Origin: Mageeibacillus sp. UBA1212
Lineage (GTDB): Bacteria; Bacillota; Clostridia; UBA1212
Assembly: GCA_002309655.1 (NCBI GenBank)
Contig: DBXM01000038.1
Span: 17,328-24,688, forward strand
Length of the DNA: 7,361 bases
Direction of reading: 5' to 3'
Shown: in pieces, positions 1 through 5,580 of the stretch
Layout of the letters: each line of letters begins with the position of its first letter
How positions within the stretch are numbered: position 1 is the stretch's first letter
Made by a program: the position numbers and the translations under genes
The notes under the pieces: generated by a model
The model's database searches: none
Told to the model about the DNA's origin: nothing
The model's input: the letters and a program-made list of their open reading frames with translations, nothing else

Positions 1-126
1 GTCATCGCGGAGGAGGGCAGCCACGAGGAACTCATGGCGAAGAAGGGGCTCTACTACGAGCTCGTTCTCGCGCAGCGCGGCGGGGCGGCTCCCGAGACGG
101 CGAGGAAACTTCTCGAAAACGGGTGA
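1..126 (+). CDS. ABC transporter ATP-binding protein, C-terminal end (partial)
   Basis: The window opens inside a gene. Frame 1 gives 41 residues and a TGA stop at 124-126. The peptide reads EEGSHEELMAKKGLYYELV and then AQ, which is the usual end of exporter-type ABC ATPase domains (pattern G-x-H-E-E-L-x-x-x-x-G-x-Y-x-x-L), just after the H-loop region. Such proteins are normally ~570-620-residue half-transporters that fuse a six-helix membrane domain to the ATPase. Walker A, signature and Walker B motifs all lie upstream, so the substrate cannot be inferred. A short basic/polar tail (AAPETARKLLENG) follows the conserved end. The match to the family end is clear, but it rests on few residues. 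A separate ATPase subunit instead of a fused exporter is possible. Confidence 0.8.
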   Translation, partial: VIAEEGSHEELMAKKGLYYELVLAQRGGAAPETARKLLENG

Positions 127-172
127 AAACCTGTTTGAAAGTTTCCGTAAATTCGCGAAGAACAGCTGAAAC

Positions 173-189
173 CCGGGAATCTTTCCTGG
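173..189 (+). other. Small stem-loop after the ABC gene
   Basis: CCGGGAA pairs with TTCCTGG around a TCT loop (seven pairs, one of them G-T). It lies about 47 bases after the ABC stop. It is not followed by a T-tract, so it is a poor candidate for an intrinsic terminator. It may simply be a leftover palindrome. Nothing else is recognisable between 127 and 248. Confidence 0.25.
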
Positions 190-248
190 AATTCAACCTT
201 AATTCAATAATCGGGTGCTAAAATCGCATCTGAAGACAGGCCCGGGAC

Positions 249-277
249 TTGAAAAACGGTCCCTGACAGTATATAAT
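249..277 (+). promoter_or_regulatory. Sigma-A-type promoter upstream of repeat element 1 and srtB
   Basis: The -35 is TTGAAA (249-254) and the -10 is TATAAT (272-277), with an exact 17-base spacer. Transcription would start near 284 and run straight into repeat element 1 and then srtB. I see no comparable promoter between 510 and the srtB start. The sortase message may therefore carry a leader of roughly 350 bases containing the whole element, unless the element is a separate short RNA. GGGAC (244-248) and GTCCC (259-263) form a small inverted repeat over the -35 that could be an operator, but this is weak. Confidence 0.7.
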
Positions 278-299
278 TCCTTGGAAACGCTAAGTTAAT

Positions 300-510
300 A
301 GCTATTTTTTCGAGCGCGACCCCTAGCAATCGCCGTAGGCACCTTGCATAACTCCGAAATCGCCGCGCGGAACGTACGCGGGCGACTCTTAGCGAAAGCT
401 AAGTCGGAGACAAGCGGGCTTTCCGCACGGGGTTTCCCCGAAGCTGTATGAAAATACTGCGAGAGGGAAGCTCTCGAAAAGCAAGCGGCAGAAAATTCGT
501 CGTCAGACAC
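300..510. repeat. Hairpin-rich repeat element 1 (inverted partner of the element at 1659-1970)
   Basis: This is non-coding, structured DNA. Blocks from left to right are: a T-run and GCGCGACC (305-322); the box AATCGCCGTAGGCACCTT (328-345); a stem-loop core (363-430); and a tail block (436-510) ending in AATTCGTCGTCAGACAC. The first box and the tail recur as the reverse complement at 1659-1970. The core recurs there in the same orientation. Small hairpins visible on the plus strand are CTTAGC-GAAA-GCTAAG (388-403), CGGGG-TTT-CCCCG (428-440), GTAT-GAAA-ATAC (446-457) and CGAGAG-GGAAG-CTCTCG (460-476). A minus-strand open frame of 71 codons covers this element. The homologous copy shifts frame and meets a stop after eight codons, so I do not call a protein. 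It could be a transcribed structured RNA or 5' leader, or a miniature mobile element. No target-site duplication or transposase is seen. Confidence 0.75.
363..430 (+). ncRNA. Candidate structured-RNA core hairpin, copy 1
   Basis: An outer stem pairs CCGCGCGGAA (363-372) with TTCCGCACGG (421-430), nine of ten pairs. It encloses GGCGACTCTTAGC, a GAAA loop, then GCTAAGTCGGAGAC. The inner stem CTTAGC/GCTAAG (388-393/398-403) can extend by CGA/TCG (383-385/404-406) across a two-base bulge. The GAAA loop is of the stable GNRA type when read on the plus strand, the direction expected from the promoter at 249-277. The copy at 1809-1877 keeps both stems with different bases, which favours selection on structure. 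No known RNA family is recognised. Confidence 0.45.
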
Positions 511-632
511 CTTATAGGCTTACAGAACGGTTAAAACGAACGGACTGCAATCGTCGCACACAAGTGTTCTATCAGCCGCTTGCGTAAAGAGCATTAAATC
601 AGCGTTTCCACTCTAAAAACGGAGCGTGTTTT

Positions 633-1604
633 ATGGCCGGACGCAGTACGGATTTCACTTACTCAAAGAACAACACGGGTGCCTTCAAGGTTCCGGCCGA
701 ATACCGGGAAATGCTCGGCATCGGCCCCGAGGCGGTCGCGACAAAGGAGAAGAAGAAAAAGAGCAAACCGACTTCCAACAAGAAGGGCGGTTTTAACTTC
801 ATGCGCCTTATCAGGATCGTCGCGTTCGTCGTCATGGTGGCGACGCTGGTCGTTCTCGGCGACAAGGTCTACCAGTACCTGCGCGACATCCAGTACTCCG
901 ACGCCCAGAACAAGAGCATCGCGATAAACGCAAAGGCGGCGTCGAACGTCGAAAAGCGCGAGACCCCGATCTACCCCGAGTACGAGGGCACCAAAATCAA
1001 CACGGTCCGCTTCGACTACCCGCAGGTCTGCGACAAGGAAAGCCTCGAGCAGTTCACGCTCGCTTACCCGGACTTTTCGTTCTGGCTCTACATCGAGAAC
1101 ACGACGATCAACTACCCGGTCGCGCAGGCGGTCGACAACGAATACTACCTGCACAGAAATCTCGACGGCGACACGAACATCTCCGGTACGCTCTTCCTCG
1201 ACTACCGCTGCAACATGAAGACGCTCAAGGGCCACAACATCATCTACGGCCACAACATGCAGAACGGAACGATGTTCGGCCCCCTCAAGAACTACGCGTC
1301 GAAAAGCTACTACGACGAGCACTCGCTGATTTACACCTATACGGCGGAAGCGGTGACGGTCTGGAAGATCTTTTCTGCCTACGAGACCACCACGAACAAC
1401 TACTACATTCAGACGGAGTTCGGCGGCAACGCGGCGTACCAGGACTTTCTGACGAAGCTCAAGGACGACGCGGCGTACGACACGGGCGTGGAGGTCACTT
1501 ACAAGGACGACATTCTGACGCTGTCGACGTGCCACTATTACACGAACGCAAACGGCAGATTTGTGGTGCATGCTGTCAAAATCGGAACGACCCCGATGGT
1601 TTAG
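633..1604 (+). CDS. srtB: Class B sortase (cysteine transpeptidase)
   Basis: This is a membrane-anchored transpeptidase that cleaves a sorting signal in secreted proteins and joins them to the cell wall or to pilin partners. The 323-residue product has a long basic cytoplasmic head (1-56, with a lysine cluster at 39-52), one transmembrane helix (about 57-76) and an extracellular sortase domain from about 125 to the end. The catalytic triad is visible: His207 in YGHNMQNGTMFG, Cys300 in LTLSTC, and Arg309 in GRFVVHA. The stretch NYPVAQAVDNEYYLHRN is the typical class B lead-in. The start ATG has GGAG at 621-624, eight bases upstream. The gene stands alone. Repeat elements lie on both sides, and no substrate with an NPQTN- or LPXTG-like signal is present in the window, so its target is unknown. 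The sortase call is firm; the class B subtype is very likely. Confidence 0.95.
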   Translation: MAGRSTDFTYSKNNTGAFKVPAEYREMLGIGPEAVATKEKKKKSKPTSNKKGGFNFMRLIRIVAFVVMVATLVVLGDKVYQYLRDIQYSDAQNKSIAINAKAASNVEKRETPIYPEYEGTKINTVRFDYPQVCDKESLEQFTLAYPDFSFWLYIENTTINYPVAQAVDNEYYLHRNLDGDTNISGTLFLDYRCNMKTLKGHNIIYGHNMQNGTMFGPLKNYASKSYYDEHSLIYTYTAEAVTVWKIFSAYETTTNNYYIQTEFGGNAAYQDFLTKLKDDAAYDTGVEVTYKDDILTLSTCHYYTNANGRFVVHAVKIGTTPMV

Positions 1605-1608
1605 AATT

Positions 1609-1621
1609 GCCGATTTTCGGC
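1609..1621 (+). terminator. Weak terminator-like hairpin after srtB
   Basis: GCCGA-TTT-TCGGC begins five bases after the srtB stop and is followed by TCTTTCC. The stem is only five pairs and the T-tract is broken, so termination would be partial at best. The stronger hairpin at 2025-2055 is an alternative end for this transcript. Confidence 0.3.
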
Positions 1622-1658
1622 TCTTTCCGCAAGCCATCGCGTAAAGAAGAAAAATAGT

Positions 1659-1970
1659 GTGTCTGACGACGAATTACTGCGATGACTTGCTTTTCTCGCG
1701 ATTCCCTCTCGCAGTATCTGCATACAGCTTCGGAGCCGCACTTTATGTTGCGACCCTCACTTGACCGCTTCGCGGAATCGCCGCAGGCACCTTATTACCC
1801 CGTAAAAGCCTGTGTGTTTCGCACGAAGGCGACTTTTAGCGATAGCTAAACCCGGAGACTGAGTGGAAACACACAGGGTTTATCGTTCATGCCGCCAACA
1901 TAAAGCTGCGGCGTCGTGAGAAAAAGGTGCCTTCGGCGCATTGCTTAAAAGTCGCGCGCACGAAAATAAC
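1659..1970. repeat. Hairpin-rich repeat element 2 (inverted partner of the element at 300-510)
   Basis: This is a longer, more palindromic relative of element 1. It begins GTGTCTGACGACGAATT (1659-1675), the exact reverse complement of 494-510. It continues with the reverse complement of element 1's tail (to about 1734) and ends with AAGGTGCCTTCGGCGCATT (1924-1942) plus GTCGCGCGC, the reverse complement of element 1's left end. The middle holds extra material: a 16-pair arm (1735-1750 with 1896-1912, one bulged C), a second copy of the box as AATCGCCGCAGGCACCTT (1776-1793, opposite in direction to 1924-1942), and the core hairpin (1809-1877). The core is in the same orientation as in element 1, although the ends are inverted. 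Relative to element 1, the frame shifts and a TGA appears after eight codons, so it is not a protein gene. It occupies most of the 490-base gap between srtB and the replication genes. Confidence 0.75.
1809..1877 (+). ncRNA. Candidate structured-RNA core hairpin, copy 2
   Basis: A perfect 12-pair outer stem joins CCTGTGTGTTTC (1809-1820) to GAAACACACAGG (1866-1877). Inside is GGCGACTTTTAGC, a GATA loop, then GCTAAACCCGGAGAC. The inner stem TTTAGC/GCTAAA (1835-1840/1845-1850) matches copy 1 with a T-A pair in place of C-G at its base. The outer stem shares almost no sequence with copy 1 yet pairs just as well. The hairpin is nearly symmetrical, so strand of expression is uncertain and no adjacent promoter is evident. 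Confidence 0.45.
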
Positions 1971-2024
1971 TCGAAACTCAGCAATTTCAGATGAAGGAAA
2001 CCGATTTTTGACTCTTTATACAAT

Positions 2025-2061
2025 TCGCCGGACAAGAAAATGACGCGTCCGGCGATGTTTT
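2025..2061 (+). terminator. Terminator-like hairpin before the replication operon
   Basis: TCGCCGGAC (2025-2033) pairs perfectly with GTCCGGCGA (2047-2055) around a 13-base loop, followed by TGTTTTCTCT. The GC-rich nine-pair stem and short T-run fit an intrinsic terminator for transcripts arriving from srtB/element 2. It sits about 50 bases before the DnaD-like gene. It could instead be a leader hairpin if the operon starts near the TATACAAT stretch at 2017-2024, for which I find no convincing -35. Confidence 0.5.
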
Positions 2062-2107
2062 CTCTAAAAAATGCGGCTGACCGCGGAAAAAGGGGGTGGC
2101 GCGAAAG

Positions 2108-3226
2108 ATGAAATTGAAAAAAGAACGCGACCTGAACGGTAATTTTGCGATCGGAAATCCGTTCGCGGAGCTCTATCTCGGCCGCCTTTCCGGGGACGCC
2201 GTGAAGATGTACGTGTACCTCCGGTATCTGTTCGCGAACGGGCTCGACTTCTTCCAGGAGGAGGCCGCGAAGACGCTCAGAATGGACGAGAACGCGTGTG
2301 TTGAGGCGCTTCGCGAGCTCAAGCAGGCGGGGGCCATTTCTGCCTCAGACGGACTTGTTATCACCGCGGATTCGGACCTTCGCAACGCGCTCAAGGATGC
2401 TCTGGAGCGGGATTTCCGGGAAAAGGACGCGGCTTCGGGCAACGCGCTGAAAGACGATTATTCGGAGGTCGTGCGAACGGTCAACAACGAGTTTTTCGGC
2501 GGAAAAATGAACGCCACCTGGTTCAACTTTCTGGAAAAGTGCAAGATCGAGTACGGATTCATGCCCGAGACGATCTACCTGCTTTTCAAGCTGTGCAAAA
2601 AGGACGACGAACCGTTCTCGTCGAGAATGCTTTCCTACGTTTCGAAAGTGGCGGAGAACTGGCATGCGGAGCGTGTCGAGACGCCGGAGGACGTTGACGC
2701 GCGGGAAAAGAGGTTCCGGGAGTTCGGGCCTTACGCGGACTTTGTCGCGAGGAAAATCGGATTCTCGAGGCCGTGGACGGAGCAGGAACGCAACGTTATC
2801 GCGGGTTGGTACAAGGCCGGTGTTTCGAAGGAGATGCTGGCGGTGCTGCTCGACGACACGGGCCGGGTGAGCGCGTTCACTGTCAGGAAGATCGACTGCG
2901 AGGTCAAAAAATGGACCGATGCGGGGTTCAAAAATCCCGAGGAAGTCAAGAACTATTACGAGGCGCTTGCGCAGGCGGGGAAAAAGGGCGGCGGCCAGGC
3001 ACCCAAAGGCGCATCCGGGAACAAGACCGGGCGCGAGACGAAAAAACAGGCGGGGCAGGAAGGCCACTTCGACAACGAGAGAAATTACAGCGGCAGCTTT
3101 TTCGAGATGCTCGAGCAACGCGACAAAAACGACAAAAACGACAAGAGCAACAAGAGCGCGAACGGAGCGGCGGAGAGCGGCCGGGAAGACGCAAACAAGA
3201 ATAAAACAGGGGGCGACACGAAATGA
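2108..3226 (+). CDS. DnaD-domain replication protein
   Basis: This is a likely helicase-loading/primosome protein of the DnaD family, acting with the ATPase encoded next. From the ATG the product has 372 residues. The N-terminal ~90 residues (NPFAELYLGRLSGDAVKMYVYLRYL onward) fit the winged-helix domain. Two DnaD C-terminal-type (DnaB_2) helical segments follow: about 145-196 (EYGFMPETIYLLFKLCKK to AENWHAERVETPEDV) and about 206-285 (FGPYADFVARKIGFSRPWTE to VKKWTDAGFKNPEEVKNYY), with the W-x(6-8)-E-V endings usual for the family. A charged, low-complexity tail follows, with an FDNERNYSGSFFEMLEQ segment and DKNDKNDK repeats. I chose ATG 2108 because AGGGGGTGG (2091-2099) is then well placed as ribosome site. 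The in-frame GTG at 2096 overlaps that site; using it would add MARK. The stop overlaps the next start (ATGA). The family is confident; the precise role is inferred. Confidence 0.85.
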   Translation: MKLKKERDLNGNFAIGNPFAELYLGRLSGDAVKMYVYLRYLFANGLDFFQEEAAKTLRMDENACVEALRELKQAGAISASDGLVITADSDLRNALKDALERDFREKDAASGNALKDDYSEVVRTVNNEFFGGKMNATWFNFLEKCKIEYGFMPETIYLLFKLCKKDDEPFSSRMLSYVSKVAENWHAERVETPEDVDAREKRFREFGPYADFVARKIGFSRPWTEQERNVIAGWYKAGVSKEMLAVLLDDTGRVSAFTVRKIDCEVKKWTDAGFKNPEEVKNYYEALAQAGKKGGGQAPKGASGNKTGRETKKQAGQEGHFDNERNYSGSFFEMLEQRDKNDKNDKSNKSANGAAESGREDANKNKTGGDTK

Positions 3227-4194
3227 AAGAACGCGCCGAAATCGCATCATACGCGGCCGCGATACTGTCGGAGAGACGGTTCGAGGCTGAAAAACTGGCG
3301 GATGAGAGACGCCGGGAAGTCGCTTCCGCGTTGCCGGAATACGAGGCTGCCGAGACCCGGATCAGGGAAGAGGGCCTCAAGCTCGTGAGGCTTGCCGTCA
3401 AGGGGCAGGCGGAGTCGGAAGAGTACAGAAGGACCGTCGAGGAGCTGGAGAGGCTTGGCGCAAGGCGGACGGAGATTCTGACCGCGGCGGGCTATCCGGC
3501 CGACTACATCGAGAACTGCCACACCTGCAAAAAGTGCCGCGATAAGGGCTACCTCGAGGACGGAAACGGAGTGCAGACCTACTGCGAGTGCTACACGGAC
3601 ATCTGCAAAAAGGCGGTTCTGGAGGAGTCCGGAATACCGGTCAAGAAGGGCTTCGAGGCGTTCGATGCCGGCGTGTACGCGCCGGAGGACAGGCAGGAGG
3701 CGCTGGAAAAGCTTGAGGACGCTAAGAGGTTCACGGCGGATTTGCGCGGGTCGCGGAGCATGCTTTTCTACGGCAAGGCGGGCTCGGGCAAAACGTATCT
3801 CGCGAGTCTTGCGGCGACCGAGGCGGTCAGGCAGGGCTTCTTCACGGTCTACGCGACGGTGCCGCTGCTGATGCAGAACCTTCTTTACTACGGGGACGAC
3901 GAACGGGCGCTTGCGAGAAGGGACCAGACGTTCGAGATCATCCACAGCGCCGACCTTCTGATTCTGGACGAACTCGGAACGGAGCGGATGACGCCGGCGA
4001 GAATGGACATGCTGTCGGGAATCATCGACGGCATCGTGACGGACAGCTCGCGGAAGTGCATCGTTATTTCAAACCTGACGCTGCCGGAGATTCTTGAGAA
4101 CTACGGCGAGAGGATATTCTCGAGACTGGCCGCCATGCAGCTGGTGAAGTTCGACTTCGAGGCCAGCGGGGACTTGAGACTCAGACTTAAGTAA
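3223..4194 (+). CDS. DnaC/DnaI-like AAA+ ATPase, putative helicase loader
   Basis: This AAA+ ATPase resembles the proteins that load the hexameric replicative helicase on DNA (DnaI/DnaC group, related to IstB). In the 323-residue product, an alpha-helical charged N-terminus (1-90) precedes a cysteine cluster (C99, C102, C105, C121, C123, C128) likely to bind zinc, as in DnaI-type N-terminal domains. The ATPase core follows: Walker A GKAGSGKT (184-191), Walker B LLILDE (245-250), sensor-1 ISN (282-284), and the conserved YGERIFSRL (294-302) carrying the candidate arginine finger and box VII arginine. The ATG at 3223 overlaps the previous stop, with AGGGGG nine bases upstream, so the two proteins are translationally coupled and probably made in balanced amounts. 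A transposon IstB is unlikely because the partner is a DnaD protein and no IstA is present. Confidence in the ATPase family is high. Confidence 0.9.
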   Translation: MKERAEIASYAAAILSERRFEAEKLADERRREVASALPEYEAAETRIREEGLKLVRLAVKGQAESEEYRRTVEELERLGARRTEILTAAGYPADYIENCHTCKKCRDKGYLEDGNGVQTYCECYTDICKKAVLEESGIPVKKGFEAFDAGVYAPEDRQEALEKLEDAKRFTADLRGSRSMLFYGKAGSGKTYLASLAATEAVRQGFFTVYATVPLLMQNLLYYGDDERALARRDQTFEIIHSADLLILDELGTERMTPARMDMLSGIIDGIVTDSSRKCIVISNLTLPEILENYGERIFSRLAAMQLVKFDFEASGDLRLRLK

Positions 4195-4230
4195 ACAGAC
4201 TGTTTTGAACTATATTTAGGGAAAAAATAA

Positions 4231-4260
4231 GGCGGCGCCCCGCGCGGGGCGCCGCCTTTT
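4231..4260 (+). terminator. Strong bidirectional intrinsic terminator
   Basis: A perfect 11-pair stem, GGCGGCGCCCC (4231-4241) with GGGGCGCCGCC (4246-4256), closes a GCGC loop and is followed by TTTT. On the other strand the stem is followed by TTATTTTTT (from 4222-4230). It lies between two convergent genes: 36 bases after the DnaC/DnaI-like stop on the plus strand and 26 bases after the lipoprotein stop on the minus strand. It probably ends both transcripts. Confidence 0.93.
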
Positions 4261-4282
4261 GGATTTGTGTTAATACTTTATA

Positions 4283-5434
4283 TCAACCCTTGGGGCTGCC
4301 GGGGCCGGCAAGCTGCCTGGCCGGGTCGTAGACAAAGACGGCTGTCACGTGTTCATCGTCGGTTATCGTCATCTCGCCGCCCTGGGAGATCACGAAGTCG
4401 CACTCGCGCGTATACGATTCGTCAGACTTTTGCAGGACGATTGTGTAGTGCATTTTCCCGATCTCTTTCACGGAAATGAACTGCGCGGTGGGGTACACGA
4501 CGTCTGTGCTGCCCCATTTGCCGAATACGATTCTCGGCATGCCCCCGGAAACCTCGAAGTGGGCGTATATGCCCTCGTCTGCGCAATGCCAGGTGCCGCC
4601 GTATAGTTCGACGAATTCGACTCCGGAGTGAATCTTGTGGTTCTCGTAGTCGTCGGGCAGGTAGGCGACTTCCTCGCTGCCGGTGAGGTTGATCGAGACG
4701 ACGTTGCCGGCGTCATAGAGTTTCGCGGGCAGCCGCTTTTCGGCTCCGGTCTCGTCGACGAGCACGAGTTCGTATTCACGCCCGGTGCCGGAGGTGTCGA
4801 CCGCGGATTTGATCGTGAACACTTCGGTGTAGCCGTCCCCGGTCCACTCGCCGCGTGCCATCTTGACGCTGCCGTCCGCCGCCTGGAACACATCGATGTA
4901 CCAGTTCGCGAGGTCACCTTGAGCGGATTTGAGGCCTCCGAACACGGTGAGAATTTCGGCCGCCGGAAGGGAGTGGAGATTCTCCTCGAGCGGGAACTGC
5001 CTCGCGCCGTTGTATTCGTAAACCTTCTCGCTGCCGTCGACGTCGGTGAAGGTCATCCGGCCGTTCTCGACCTTGACATGGGCCTCCTGTTTAAATCCCT
5101 TGGGAGTCCTGACCTCGAGCTCGAAGTCGTCCTGACCTTTCTCGACAGCGTCGCAGATCTCGTAAACCGGGAAGTCGCCGCCGGCGTTCCAGATGCCGAA
5201 CAGCGCTGTGACTTTACCTTCCGTGCTCGTGAAGTCGATGAAGCTTTCGTCGATAGCGGTCCAGGTGCCTTCGTATTTTTTAAAGAAGTCCGCCGTGCGC
5301 TTTGCGGAGTTGTCGTCCTCCTCACCCGTATTTGTGCCGGGGTTCCCGTGAATGAAATCGCACGATACGGCCAAAGCCGCCAGCGCGAAAACAAGCACCG
5401 CGAATACCGCTGCGATTATGATTCTTTTTTTCAT
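4283..5434 (-). CDS. Lipoprotein with three tandem beta-rich repeats, function unknown
   Basis: I do not recognise this 383-residue protein. A classic signal peptide (MKKR, hydrophobic 5-22) ends in AVSC, so Cys25 is the likely lipid-modified residue and the protein would be anchored on the outside of the membrane. A short acidic linker (31-45) follows. The rest falls into three related units of ~95 residues, at about 53-146, 173-268 and 277-373. Unit 1 starts YEGTW and ends KVYEYNGARQ. Unit 3 starts YGGTW and ends AVFVYDPARQ. Both carry an FGxW strand near residue 25 of the unit. Unit 2 (LANWYIDVF, GEWTGDGY) is more diverged. Alternating strands and G-x-W motifs suggest lipocalin-like small beta barrels, perhaps binding a small ligand; this is inference. 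AAAGGAG (5443-5449) is eight bases from the start. It has its own promoter and is divergent from the hydrogenase genes, so a shared function is not implied. Confidence 0.85.
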   Translation of the reverse strand: MKKRIIIAAVFAVLVFALAALAVSCDFIHGNPGTNTGEEDDNSAKRTADFFKKYEGTWTAIDESFIDFTSTEGKVTALFGIWNAGGDFPVYEICDAVEKGQDDFELEVRTPKGFKQEAHVKVENGRMTFTDVDGSEKVYEYNGARQFPLEENLHSLPAAEILTVFGGLKSAQGDLANWYIDVFQAADGSVKMARGEWTGDGYTEVFTIKSAVDTSGTGREYELVLVDETGAEKRLPAKLYDAGNVVSINLTGSEEVAYLPDDYENHKIHSGVEFVELYGGTWHCADEGIYAHFEVSGGMPRIVFGKWGSTDVVYPTAQFISVKEIGKMHYTIVLQKSDESYTRECDFVISQGGEMTITDDEHVTAVFVYDPARQLAGPGSPKG

Positions 5435-5442
5435 GAGTCAGT

Positions 5443-5449
5443 CTCCTTT
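5443..5449 (-). promoter_or_regulatory. Ribosome binding site of the lipoprotein gene
   Basis: On the minus strand AAAGGAG lies eight bases before the ATG whose first base is at 5434. This supports the chosen start and the signal peptide that follows from it. Confidence 0.8.
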
Positions 5450-5492
5450 CCGGTTTCCGGCGCCATAAGTGCCGGGTCCGTACAAATCCCGT

Positions 5493-5522
5493 GATTCGAT
5501 TGAATCCAAATTCAATCAAATC
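5493..5522 (-). promoter_or_regulatory. Long palindrome in the lipoprotein leader
   Basis: GATTGAAT (5498-5505) and ATTCAATC (5510-5517) are perfect arms around CCAA. Beyond a single mismatch, GATT (5493-5496) and AATC (5519-5522) extend the arms. It lies in the transcribed leader of the lipoprotein gene, between promoter and ribosome site. It may be an mRNA hairpin or a repressor-type operator. Confidence 0.45.
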
Positions 5523-5548
5523 CGGAATGAAACAACGCGTTTTCGAAC

Positions 5549-5566
5549 GTTCCGGACAGCCGGAAC
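5549..5566 (-). promoter_or_regulatory. Palindrome just downstream of the lipoprotein promoter
   Basis: GTTCCGG (5549-5555) and CCGGAAC (5560-5566) are perfect arms around ACAG. It falls at roughly +8 to +25 of the predicted minus-strand transcript. That is a common operator position and would also form a stable hairpin at the 5' end of the mRNA. Confidence 0.45.
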
Positions 5567-5580
5567 TCATTTCCGCTTCA

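Noticed and set aside
295..510. Minus-strand open frame of 71 codons across element 1
   Set aside because: The homologous sequence in element 2 reaches TGA after eight codons and is then shifted by one base, so the reading frame is not conserved while hairpins are. The composition is also unlike the real genes here.
663..1637. Minus-strand open frame of 324 codons opposite srtB
   Set aside because: It is a shadow of the sortase gene caused by GC-rich third positions. The product is Arg/Val-rich with no domain, and the sense strand has all catalytic motifs.
300..1970. Composite transposon or insertion sequence around srtB
   Set aside because: No transposase gene, no clean terminal inverted repeats within each element and no target-site duplication can be seen, so mobility is only a hypothesis.
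2009..2024. Promoter for the replication operon from TTGACT and TACAAT
   Set aside because: The two hexamers are only a few bases apart instead of about 17, and no -35 lies at the right distance before TATACAAT.
2096..2107. GTG start four codons upstream for the DnaD-like protein
   Set aside because: It overlaps the only good ribosome site, leaving no spacing. ATG 2108 uses that site properly, though the GTG cannot be excluded.
3121..3160. Tandem repeat or CRISPR-like unit in the tail of the DnaD-like gene
   Set aside because: The repeated GACAAAAAC-type units are too short and have no spacers. They encode a DKN low-complexity tail.
2345..3250. Minus-strand open frame opposite the DnaD-like gene
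   Set aside because: It is antisense to a well-supported gene, has low-complexity Arg/Phe/Val composition, and shows no recognisable domain.
4628..5494. Plus-strand open frame of 288 codons opposite the lipoprotein gene
   Set aside because: The minus strand has signal peptide, lipobox, ribosome site and promoter; this frame has none and runs across the lipoprotein start.
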